Assembly (NCBI GenBank): GCA_003427395.1
Contig: BFEA01000168.1
Coordinates: 2,155,860 to 2,183,805, forward strand
Direction of reading: 5' to 3'
Source: Chara braunii
Lineage: Eukaryota > Streptophyta > Charophyceae > Charales > Characeae
Length of the DNA: 27,946 bases
The translations under genes were made by a program, and so were the position numbers. Positions 19,800-27,946 of the stretch are shown here, piece by piece. Positions within the stretch are counted from its first letter, which is position 1, and each line of letters begins with the position of its first letter. Below the pieces are notes generated by a model that worked only from the letters and a program-made list of their open reading frames with translations, had not been told where the DNA came from and made no database searches.

Positions 19800-20590
19800 C
19801 TACACCCCGTTGCTGATCCTTTTGGCAAGAGAGACTCGTTCCCTGGAAGAATGGTAGGATATTCTTTCAATAGCTCCTACTTTCACTACCTTCAGTAGGT
19901 AGCTAATCTCGGTCTGGTCAGCGACAGTTCTCAGGGCAGAATCTCTCATCTGATCAAGAAAATGTTGCAAGAACTCAAACTCATCCAAGGTAGAGAGGTT
20001 TCTGTCAGAGATCCGAAGAGTCTCTTCTATCTTGATTATTCTCTCTTCCAGTACAACCCCAAATATATTAAATGTTCAACCAAGCTGGACATCGTTAACC
20101 ATCATAGGAACATCTGAAAGATACATCTCAGGTTGGACATAATCAGGGATTTCGAACCTGTGCTCAAAGGTACTCAAAAGTAGGGATTTTATCATCACAG
20201 TAGAGTCTTTCTCCCTTGCTCTACCAATCTCAGCAATAACCTCCAGTAGAGGCATCCAATCTCTTATGTTTTCAAACCCCTCAGCAATTGAGAACTCATT
20301 GAGGTTTTCAAATTTTCTTACTCTCATTCCCCATGTTACTTTCATTCTTAGCTTCTCTAACCATTCTTTTGTCTGCTCAAGACTGACACACGCCCCTTTT
20401 AAATACTCCAAGTAGTCAACTTCCTCCTCTAGACATTCAGGGGAGTAAACCCTCATATCCAAAATGTCAGAGTTCAAGAATTTAACCACAGAAATATGAA
20501 ATATTATATGTCATTTCCCACAAATCACATGCCTCAAGATTACAAAAGGATTATCCTGCCCTGTTACCTCATAAAGTTTACCCTTCAAGG
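19800..20590 (-). pseudogene. Module D: unrecognised tandem-module protein, two stops
   Basis: One minus frame runs from about 20590 to 19800 with TGA at 20513-20511 and 20078-20076. Its core SDILDMRVYSPE (about 20,470) aligns with DIYDIRPYVKK (B), DMYDVRIYVPK (C) and TIHDLRPYVRK (A). The second block ENIRDWMPLLEVI aligns with DGTNWLPIISMV (B). A third, RFEIPDYVQPEMY, resembles YEVPHLRRE in A. About 75 extra residues after 20,076 (LDEFEFLQHFLDQMRDSA) have no partner seen. No known domain, signal peptide or membrane segment. It overlaps the end of C by about a dozen bases in another frame. Probably a gene or gene part made by duplication; its role in the element is unknown. Confidence 0.55.
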
Positions 20591-21075
20591 TAGTTATCCT
20601 GACTACTGAGATTATTTTCTTGGACTCTCTTCACTTTCCATGCAAAATTTATCACGGTAAACCAATTGTCTCTCGATCGATTAATATCAGGTAAGGGAGG
20701 AGTTGAAAATCCCTCAAAGACAATAAATCGAGTAGATCCAATAAAGCATTTATTTTCCTTCTTAAGCCTCTCTTTCTCTTTCAGTACAACCTCTTCAACA
20801 AATCTCTAGCATCTCTCATACACCGCATCAGCACTTCTTTCTTTTGGGACATAAATCCTCACATCATACATGTCCAGGTCTATGAAGTAAAATGTTAGTA
20901 CATAGAATCGCACCTGCTCCCATCCACTCTCGAACATCTCATATCTGATAGCCTCTCTCTTACTTAGGGTGTTTAGTGACTTTAGGGGATACTCAACCTT
21001 CTTTTGACTTGGGTCCGAACCTATGCCAAATTTTGACCTTATCTGTCTGATTTCCTCTGCTGAAACCTCTTTAGT
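20578..21075 (-). pseudogene. Module C: unrecognised tandem-module protein, one internal TAG
   Basis: The minus frame from 21075 to the TAA at 20580-20578 has 166 codons and a single TAG at 20808-20806. No ATG begins it, so it was probably once continuous with B. In order: a charged start (EEIRQIRSKFG), YPLKSLNTLSKREAIRYEMF, FYVLTFYFIDLDMYDVRIYV (signature), KEKERLKKENK (helical), then PPLPDINRSRDNW. The same blocks in the same order and spacing are found in A, B and D, which is why I treat it as a module. I do not recognise the family. Confidence 0.55.
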
Positions 21076-21466
21076 TCACATGATCACCAGTTTTTTTCTC
21101 CCACGTTAGTACCATGCTAATGATTGGCAACCAGTTAGTCCCATCACAATACATGTCAGGTATAGGAGGGATCGGAACAGTCTCATATGTTACTGGCATT
21201 ACACCCCATTTCACTCTCTTCTTTTGCTTGATTTAGTCCGCTTTCTCATCATAAAGAGATTGGATCGCAATTACCTATAGCCAGTTAAAGGTTTCACCTT
21301 CGTCACAGTCTCTCTTCTTTACATAAGGACGGATATCATAGATATCTCCCTCCAAGAAGCGAGCCAGCACTACGTTGATGGCCGAATTGCCAGAATGGTA
21401 GACCCAACAATGTTCATATTGATAGGGGAATATCCCTTTGGTAGTCATTTTTGAGAGTTCTTTCAA
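21071..21466 (-). pseudogene. Module B: unrecognised tandem-module protein, two internal stops
   Basis: The minus frame starts near 21466 (MKELSKMTTKGIFPYQYEH) and shows NVVLARFLEGDIYDIRPYV, a TAG at 21277-21275, a TAA at 21235-21233, then PIPPIPDMYCDGTNWLPII, ending at 21073-21071. It aligns with module A over about 85 positions with one or two small gaps (RPYV[KR]K; PIP..[LP]..DG[ST][NY]W). It is the first module after the primer-binding site. No homologue is known to me. An upstream ORF before gag has precedent in Ogre/Tat elements, but I see no similarity that would make this the same protein. Confidence 0.55.
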
Positions 21467-21563
21467 TGCATCAGAGGTTCACATTCTTGATGAAGTCTCC
21501 GAGCTCTTGATTTTTTATTTTCCCTTCTCAATGTTCTAAGGACATCAAAGGCTCATGAGGCAT

Positions 21564-21734
21564 ACCTGAGATCAAACCTGATTCTCTTCAATCACTAATA
21601 TCAGTCTCCTTCTCCAGTCCAGTGTGGTACCTCACACAAGGAAAGAGGCAGACCTGAGATCAAGCCTGATTCTCTACAATCAGAAATATCAGTCTCCTTC
21701 TCCAGTCCAGTGTGGTACCTCACACAAGGAAAGA
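21564..21734. repeat. 88-bp direct tandem duplication in the element 1 leader
   Basis: ACCTGAGATCAARCCTGATT begins at 21,564 and again at 21,652. The copies match over about 83 bp with only a few differences, the second ending at 21,734. It sits between the primer-binding site and module B. Confidence 0.9.
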
Positions 21735-21898
21735 TAAGACTCAGTTAGCAACTAGGCTTTCTCAAGAGAATAATAACTCAAGAAAAGATTGCAAAATGAG
21801 TTTGGAAAAATTCAGAATTCGTCAACAGTTCTCAAGGCCTAATCAAAGCTCAAAGCAATCGCTGACCCAGGCCCGTTCCGGACACAAAAAAAAATCAT

Positions 21899-21917
21899 GT
21901 CCCCGGCAACGGCACCA
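21899..21917 (-). other. Primer-binding site, tRNA-Asp type
   Basis: On the minus strand the sequence is TGGTGCCGTTGCCGGGGAC. Plant tRNA-Asp(GTC) ends in CCCCGGCAACGGCGCCA, whose complement is TGGCGCCGTTGCCGGGG, so the match is complete apart from one C-to-T difference. Many plant gypsy elements carry this site just after the 5' LTR. Here it is preceded on the minus strand by GCAACA (edge near 21,922), a plausible LTR 3' end, with a 4-nt spacer. It fixes the element's orientation and 5' end. Confidence 0.8.
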
Positions 21918-21921
21918 TTTT

Positions 21922-22515
21922 TGTTGCATTTTTTCCAGTCGGGCCACTCCAAGCGACCGAAAAAGTCAACGGGCTGTCACGCAGGATTTTGGATGCACTT
22001 GCAATAAATAAAATAAATAAATTAAAGCAAATCCCTTCCTGTTGTGTGCGTCGAGTTTCGAGCGAGACCCTTCAATTGCGGTCTTCGTCGGTCCCCGGTC
22101 TTATGAATCTTTTATTTTGATTCGGAACAGCAGAAAATCGTGCAAATAATAATCGCAGAATTATGGTGTGTCATGTATGCATCAATTTTGCCAACTTTCT
22201 AGTTTTGAGAACTGTGACAGAGACTTTAGAGAATACAATCATCAAGCAAAACAATGCAAAGAAGCAAGACTGACTGACTCGAGCAAAGACAAGGTCGAAT
22301 GAGGGAAGAATGAGAACTCATAATAGTCTCAGATAGTACACGTGAAAGAGAGCATGACCAGCACCAATCTCGAGTCCTCACTCATCTCTCTGGGTCACAC
22401 TCACAATCTTTCATTTAGCTGTTTATTCCTTGTGCTTTCGACCATGCCTCCGTACTCTTTGAGGTTGTGGTCTCTGTACGTAGAGCCACATGAAGCCTGC
22501 TAACTCTGAGCATTT
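21922..22515 (-). mobile_element. Putative 5' LTR of element 1 (far edge not found)
   Basis: Inferred from position: directly upstream (minus sense) of the primer-binding site, non-coding, its inner edge ending CA on the minus strand. AATAAA-like stretches lie near 22,000-22,020 and 22,110-22,125. No second LTR copy is in the window, so the TG end cannot be placed; 22,515 is simply where module A coding character begins. Confidence 0.4.
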
Positions 22516-23175
22516 TCATCCAAGGTTCATGATACGGAAGTCAACCATGACACAAAACTCCTCCCATAGTCTAGAAAGATACGGCTTAGAGAAAATCTCT
22601 CGTCTGAGATGTGGGACTTCATAGGGTTCGGTAACTGCCTCGGTGTCGATCACTGCAGGTGAAATGTATCTCTTTGCCAGGTCCACCAGGTCACCCCAGT
22701 AAGAACCGTCTGTCAGAATAAAAGGTATAGGGCGCCTGGGATAGTCTGAGTAGAGTTTTGGCCCGAAGCTGCGAATCAGCTTTGTACCATTGTCATCAAG
22801 CTCCTTTTCCCTCTCCTCAAGATACCTGGCTGCCACTGTCTAGACTGTGTCAAAGTGCTCGTGAGTCTCTTTGCCTTTCCTCACGTAGGGTCTCAGGTCA
22901 TGAATGGTACCGCTGGTGAACTCAGTGTGAACCACATAGATGGATAGGTCCTCTTGCCTGAAACAGACCGCACTGACATACTAATACTGAAATGCATCCT
23001 TGAGTGCGATCTGATTAAGATTGGTCAAAACTGACTCAGCAACTAAAAGGGTCTGGACGGTACTCATGTGTTGTAACGGGCACCGGGATCGATTATTGAT
23101 GTAGAGTAAGGAATTAACCCTGTACTGATCGTTTCTGGCTATAGATATCGAGTCGCCTGAACTGAGAGTTGCCAA
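22516..23175 (-). pseudogene. Module A: unrecognised module protein outside the LTR edge, two TAG stops
   Basis: One minus frame runs 220 codons from 23175 to 22516 with TAG at 22983-22981 and 22842-22840. Blocks in order: LTNLNQIALKDAFQY, EDLSIYVV, GTIHDLRPYVRKGKE (signature), RYLEEREKELDD (helical), FGPKLYSDYPRRPIPFILTD, DGSYWGDLVDLAKRY, then PYEVPHLRREIF. They match B in order and spacing; at the first TAG module B has a Gln codon (CAA). Best preserved of the modules. It lies upstream of the putative LTR, so it belongs to a different copy of the element, or the modules are a host gene family. Function unknown. Confidence 0.6.
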
Positions 23176-23209
23176 TTAACTCTTGACTAAATGCCTACCT
23201 AAGTACCGG

Positions 23210-23452
23210 TTGAATGCTATCTGAATCTTGTCTGAATGTTGTCTAAGTATTGTCTGAATATTGTCGGAATGCTATCTGAATCTTGTCCGAATATTGTCTT
23301 AATATTGTCTGAATATTGTCGGAATGTTGTTAAAATGTTGTCTGAATATTATCCAAATATTGTCCGAATATTATCTGAGTATTGTCTGAATATTGTCGGA
23401 ATGTTGTCTGAATCTTGTCCGAATATTGTCTGAATATTGTCTGAATATTGTC
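23210..23452. repeat. 12-bp minisatellite with 132-bp higher-order period
   Basis: About 20 tandem variants of TGTCTGAATATT. A block beginning CGGAATG at 23,265 recurs at 23,397, a shift of 132 bp or 11 units. Because the unit is a multiple of three, several frames stay open on both strands, giving artefactual ORFs with four-residue periodicity. Confidence 0.95.
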
Positions 23453-23577
23453 AAGTCGAAAAGGTCCCCGAACATTGATCATGTAGTAGAGAAATGTTGG
23501 GAAGGGGAACAAATGACTGGGCAGTCTTGGTTTACTGAGAAGTGTGTGATGGACTCAAGCAGGAGTTTCGGACACCC

Positions 23578-23871
23578 CTATGCCTGTTCAAGCTTTGCTT
23601 TGGCCTGCCCCACTGACTCTAGCAGTGAGTTGGTATTGTGCAGCCTGTTGTCATGCCCGTAGAAGTAGATTGCATACTCAATATAGCTTTTCTCCGCGGC
23701 AGTTCTGACTGCAAATTCCCTCTGGGTTAATGTGTGAGTTTCCATATCTTTGCATGCGTCTTCTTCCCACCCCTTCTGTTTATCTCGTCTGATAGTGCCT
23801 TTAACTACTAGTCTCTCAGCATCTCCCATGTTTCTCTCTATCTCCTTTGAGTTGAGGGGCAAAGGGAGCAA
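23578..23871 (-). pseudogene. ORF Z: possible further module fragment
   Basis: A 97-codon minus frame (first codon ATG-like at 23871) is charged and helical-looking: GDAERLVVKGTIRRDKQKGW, then TLTQREFAVRTAAEKSYIEY and AIYFYGHDN. The second part resembles the start of module A (NLNQIALKDAFQY, then SIYVV) only loosely. It does not contain the DLRPYV signature; the minisatellite follows where that would be expected. It may be the N-terminal half of a module interrupted by repeat expansion, or unrelated. Confidence 0.3.
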
Positions 23872-23879
23872 TTAACAAT

Positions 23880-25643
23880 CTCGTCAGGTCGTTTCTCTCT
23901 TTGTCCGTTCTCTGTTCCCTGCTTCAATTCAACTGAGATTGCACGCTTTCCACCGTATACTTCACACAAATACCACCATGCTCAGTTCNGGAGCTACTCT
24001 GAGCACAGTGATTGCGCAATGCTCGTTATCCTCAATAATCACTCAAACTGCTCATGATAGTATACAGATAAGAGTGGCATGCTATCACGGGGCTGTGCCG
24101 ATGANACCATTCCCTTTTCTCTTACTTCTAATAGTACTGCACATAGACTTTTCTAGGGGTAGCATATGGAGTATAGATGAAGAAATGTAGCAGGACGCTC
24201 AAGCGAAGCCACTCGCTCTCGATCAGTCGCTCATCGCAGACCCCCTTTTAATGTAATCAAAGCCCCCCGTTATTACACTTCGACTTAGAACGCCACTGAC
24301 GGCCTTGGCATTGAATTGAGGTATGAAGAATTATCAAGGCTACAATCATTCATGTGCAACGTCGGACTGCCGACCCCCATCAGTACAGTATGACAGAGAA
24401 CTATTGACGACAGATAATTCTCTCCGAACGAAACGGGGCAATGCACAAACTAATAACGTACGGGACTTTACCCTGATTCGATGCCTATTCGCATTTCACG
24501 GAAAGGCCTCGCTCATAGGTTTAGTCTCATACTCATGACAATGGATACGAGTACGGACCATCAGCACTCCGTAAGACAGTCCTGCGTATGATTTCAATGC
24601 CAGTCCAGTACTCTGCAATCATGTGAGAGGTTTACCAAGCTATCACTAATGTCTTCGCCCCTTGCATAAACGTGAGGCATTATAAATAGGAGTCCCTTTT
24701 GTGTTCCGCACAGAAAGTTGTTGGAGGTAGAGCTAGCTTATGATCGAGACTGAGAGCAGCCGTGCGGGATTATCACTACGACAGGGTACGGTATTTGTTG
24801 ATGACGGTCCACATTCGGCAGGTACTCTGAGCACTCTGTGAGTGATCGATCACGCCTGGGCATTGAACTAGCCCCTGTCCAGTAGATACTTAGCCAGTAT
24901 GTGAGCAACCTTCCTCAACAGTGATTGTTTTTTGCCCATCTACTACACAGAAAGTAAGAGGGCTATAGGGGTTGCACATAAGCTGGGCCGATTTTCTTCT
25001 ATGACCAGTTCACTCTTTCCCCTNTTACCCTGTTATCCCTCCTCATTCATAAAGGGCAAACAAGGANTCTCGNATCACNCTTTGGTTTTCCTTACAAAGT
25101 AAGATTAACTTGATAAATCCAATCATGTCACTTAAATTTAAAGGAGGAAAGTCTTGACTGGAGGAGACTTATACAAGTTCTAGAGATGCCCGTTTTCAAA
25201 AGATTTTGCGATTCACTCTGATATCGCGACCGATTGAACATTAGCATAAGCTTCAACGATCATCATCACCCAACCAAACAAATGCACATCTACAAATGTT
25301 TCGTTCTCGCGTGAACTTCGCCAAAGGCTCAATCATAACACAGAAAGCTCCACTCATCGTTCATTGTCAGTGATAATTTCGAGACCAAAAACGGTTTGCT
25401 AGGAAGTCTACCACTCGGCGATGGCAAAGGCTGCAAGTTTTAGACAAAGGCAATTTGATTACCCCACACTTCACTTGATAACGCAACTGCACATCACTGA
25501 ATTGAGTAATGAGATAACTCAGCCGATCGAGAAGGACAGAGAGGGAGGAGAGTGTTGAGCACATGTATCTCGCACGGGAAGACCTCGCGAAAATCTGTTT
25601 TCACAACTCCATACGATCACATGCCCTCCGTCCCAATTTCCTT
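23880..25643. other. No gene recognised; several undetermined bases
   Basis: Short frames only. N bases occur at about 23,990, 24,104, 25,024, 25,066, 25,073 and 25,079. A perfect 12-bp palindrome GTGATCGATCAC lies at 24,842-24,853. ACTCTGAGCAC recurs near 23,996 and 24,826. No motif of element 1 or 2 was found. Confidence 0.5.
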
Positions 25644-25666
25644 AAAAAAAAAAAAAAAAAAAAAAA
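25644..25666. repeat. Poly-A run, 23 bases
   Basis: An uninterrupted A run. It could be the tail of a retroposed sequence lying to its left, but I see no RNA polymerase III boxes or coding remnant upstream and no target-site duplication, so origin is open. Confidence 0.9.
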
Positions 25667-27069
25667 GGAACACACGGTGGCGATCACCCCGAACCAAGTA
25701 GGTTTGACATAGACGGCTCTCTCCTAGCAGAACCCCCTTCGGTTAGGTCCGATTGAACTTTCGCGTACACCTGATAGAGACTTAGCTCACGAGAAGACCC
25801 TTCTTTATTACAAGAAGTCAGAACTCCCAATACTGAGTAGTTTTTTCACCCTTCTGCAGACATGTCTTCTCTCATCCCTCGCACGTACATGCCCTCATAG
25901 TCTAGAGTTAAAGTCGGTCTTCCCCTTCGGACGAAGACACTACTCATTTCTCGGATCTCTAATGTACAACCCGTTTCCTGTCCCTTATTCACTCTCAATA
26001 AACACTGCCATTGTGATTTTCACTGTCCTCAGGTAGCCCTTTCCAGTGGTAGAAGTTCTACAACACCCAGAGTATATCACAATCAGATCATTTGCACATT
26101 GTTCTAGTAGAGATCTGGTGACTGCAGCCTGAGGTCCATGCGACATATCCCGAACACTTGAAGACCAACTCATTACTACGTCAATCTGGCTTGGGCCACA
26201 CAAAAAAAAATGGAAAGAGTACACATGCCCTCTCTCGACCTTGTTCATCCGATGAGACAATTTCAACGGCAATGGTCCAAACAGGCTCGAACTAATCTCA
26301 GTCTCTACAGGCAAAAGGAGGGGGGGAGTGAACCTGATCAAGATGCAAACGGTGGGGCTGAGACAATGCCAGTCGAGGGTTTTAGCTCTCTGCTATGCTC
26401 GTTCGTATTGAACCTGGAATTTTAGGCGTCCTCTGTTCCGTTGATATCAGAGGAGCTTCGCGTTGAGTTCCAATGTGAGTCTAACATTTTCTTGCCTCAT
26501 GGTCACTGTTAGTTTGGTTCACCAAGAACCATTGACGTCAACAGCAACGGCCAAATGCTCTTCTCACTGGGCACAGCGAGTACATACAGAAAGTTGGCCT
26601 CCACCTCAGACTTCATCCTGCGTGCATGACTCCTATATGTGTCAACTAAGTCGACGCCCTCTCTTTTCATATGTTCTCCCCACTCGAGTAGATACGTGTC
26701 ACCGTCGTGGTTCGCACGAAGCAGTTGATGTCAGTATCTCGAATGCATTGGCTGCCCTCGCACATACCCCGCTCTGTCAGCAACGTGGTGACGGAAGAAA
26801 ATGGGGGGGACCGACATCAGCCTAGTCGTTGTTCTCTCGTGCTCCTCTGCACACGGGCATCGCCCAAATACCATCGAGCTTGTTTGACCGCAAAACAGGG
26901 AAGCCACATGCGCTATACCGTGACCTGCCAACACTGATAACATCAACCGTGATGAGCGGGCTTATGTCTTGCACGCCTCCCACACAAAAGAGACACTCGT
27001 TCTTCTCTTCGCCTTGTCTTCGCGCGCTGACCCTCCCCCCTTGCGCTGATCCTCGCCCCTTTCGTCAGT
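25667..27069. other. No gene recognised
   Basis: Frames up to about 120 codons exist on both strands but overlap one another and show no family resemblance or convincing composition. Confidence 0.45.
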
Positions 27070-27081
27070 GATGACGTCATC
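27070..27081. promoter_or_regulatory. Perfect palindrome GATGACGTCATC (bZIP/CRE-like core)
   Basis: TGACGTCA is the classic full site for CREB/ATF and plant TGA-type bZIP proteins. TGACGTCA also occurs near 26,533 (within ATTGACGTCAACAGC) and 8,336. No gene or transcription start is seen next to it, so function is unproven. Confidence 0.3.
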
Positions 27082-27313
27082 GAGAGCAGCGTTTGTAATT
27101 CAAGCGCATCCGGCATGCCTGCCCGCTGTACCTCTTCACAGGGGCGCGGCATGAGCTCATCCCGAGCTGTTGACGTCAGTCAAGAAATCGCCCCCTGCAT
27201 TAGCGATCTCCTCTCATGTCACTTGTCCTCCCATGCCCGGTCTCTCCCGAGTTGACTCTCTCTCTCTCTCTACGTCCCTCTGGGCCTTGCCACGCGTCCC
27301 CTTACACACGCTG

Positions 27314-27343
27314 TCAGGCGGCCACAAGTAGTGCGCCGCCTGA
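27314..27343. repeat. Perfect 9-bp hairpin
   Basis: TCAGGCGGC (27314-27322) pairs with GCCGCCTGA (27335-27343) around a 12-nt loop. A second short dyad, GGACTT (27358-27363) with AAGTCC (27376-27381), also has a 12-nt loop. Confidence 0.75.
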
Positions 27344-27381
27344 AAACGGCATTTTTGGGACTTAGGCTCGAGGGCAAGTCC

Positions 27382-27946
27382 GTGTCTTGAGGGTACTTTG
27401 GTTTGACCAGACAGCAGAAATTAGAGGAACCCAGGGTATCCCTGATTCTGGGTACACTGAACCTTACGACTAACCCTTAGAGATAGCAAGATAGGTGGGC
27501 GCACTCGGTGTGTCTAGAGGCCGCCATTTCCGGTCGTTCAGAGGGCTGGAGCCGGTTTGGCCTGCCGCGAGGAGNCATCGCGGGAGCAGACCTCGCCGCG
27601 ACATTTTTGCGGCATACAACCAAGGCCGAAGTGAGGCTTTAGATTTTGCCTATTTTAGTACCGTAATTAAAAATGGAAAAAAAGGGATTAATACCAGGAG
27701 GGGAGCAGAGAAGAACATGATCCCCCTTATTTTCTTCATTTTCCACGACATTTAATCTTAGGGGGAATTCCCTTGTTTTCTGGCAATGAAATTAAAAACA
27801 TAGAAAAATATTAAAAATCGTAAAAGAGAAAAGAAACAAAACGAAATCGGTCATTTATTTAAATTTTCTTGGAATTTAATTTTGGCGGACTTACGATTAA
27901 TTTATTATTTCCAACGATAGAATTAAGAAAAGGTAAGAATGATAAA
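27382..27946. other. Right-edge sequence becoming AT-rich; no gene
   Basis: Composition shifts from GC-rich to strongly AT-rich near 27,640. One N occurs near 27,575. No family resemblance in any frame. Confidence 0.5.

Larger units (their letters stand above)
14652..21922 (-). mobile_element. Element 1: decayed Ty3/gypsy-type LTR retrotransposon, 3' truncated
   Basis: Read on the minus strand the order is LTR edge, primer-binding site, leader modules B-E, gag, protease, RT, RNase H, integrase. Protease-RT-RNase H-integrase order with RT before integrase is the Ty3/gypsy arrangement. Integrase homology ends near 14,652, where base composition changes, so the 3' part of integrase, any 3' end and the 3' LTR are absent here. 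Many stops and several frameshifts mean it cannot encode working proteins as read. The sequence is AT-richer than the arms at 300-3,060 and 7,850-10,790. Confidence 0.85.

Noticed and set aside
23236-23512. ORFs on both strands over the minisatellite
   Set aside because: The 12-bp unit keeps frames open automatically; not evidence of a gene.
25300-25666. SINE ending in the poly-A run
   Set aside because: No A-box or B-box promoter, no tRNA similarity and no target-site duplication seen.
27314-27360. Intrinsic (rho-independent) terminator
   Set aside because: The hairpin is followed by a T run only after further sequence, and the context is eukaryotic with no upstream gene.
1-27946. Every single 7-8 bp perfect hairpin as a functional element
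   Set aside because: Roughly a dozen 8-bp stems with loops up to 30 nt are expected by chance in this length; only long stems or repeated families are reported as notable.

Overview
The window looks like repeat-rich nuclear DNA of a eukaryote. It holds no rRNA, tRNA, CRISPR array or bacterial-type operon, and no intact host gene that I can recognise. Almost everything identifiable is decayed Ty3/gypsy-type (Metaviridae) LTR retrotransposon sequence, nearly all on the minus strand, set among non-coding repeats. The best clue to the host is a primer-binding site at 21,899-21,917. It matches, with one mismatch, the 3' end of a plant-type tRNA-Asp, a hallmark of many plant gypsy elements. I therefore favour the green plant lineage (land plant or charophyte alga), but the species cannot be told. 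Scattered N bases indicate a draft assembly.

Layout. 1-3,060: GC-rich sequence with strong inverted repeats; from about 300 it is one arm of a diverged repeat. 3,060-5,960: mostly non-coding, with hairpins, short tandem repeats and one weak minus-strand ORF. 5,964-7,460 (minus): a gag pseudogene of element 2, with an intact CCHC zinc knuckle and five in-frame stops but no visible frameshift. 7,850-10,790: the second, inverted arm of the repeat seen at 300-3,060. 11,229-12,165: about 11 copies of a short hairpin whose loop is conserved while the stem sequence changes and stays paired. 12,470-12,880: a second degenerate repeat array. 13,482-13,570: an AT/GT microsatellite. 13,571-14,650: GC-rich, nothing recognised.

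14,652-21,922 (minus) is element 1. Read from its 5' end it has a putative LTR edge, the primer-binding site, an 88-bp duplication, four or five tandem divergent copies of an unrecognised protein module (B, C, D, E), gag, protease, reverse transcriptase, RNase H and an integrase cut off after its first catalytic Asp region. Stops and frameshifts run throughout. Two more module-like stretches (A at 22,516-23,175 and, weakly, Z at 23,578-23,871) lie upstream of the LTR edge, separated by a 12-bp minisatellite. 23,880-27,946 holds no gene I can support.

The two most unusual things are the conserved-loop, covarying-stem hairpin array (11,229-12,165) and the tandem module family placed between the primer-binding site and gag of a gypsy element, with a further copy outside it. 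Both rest on hand alignment of this one window.
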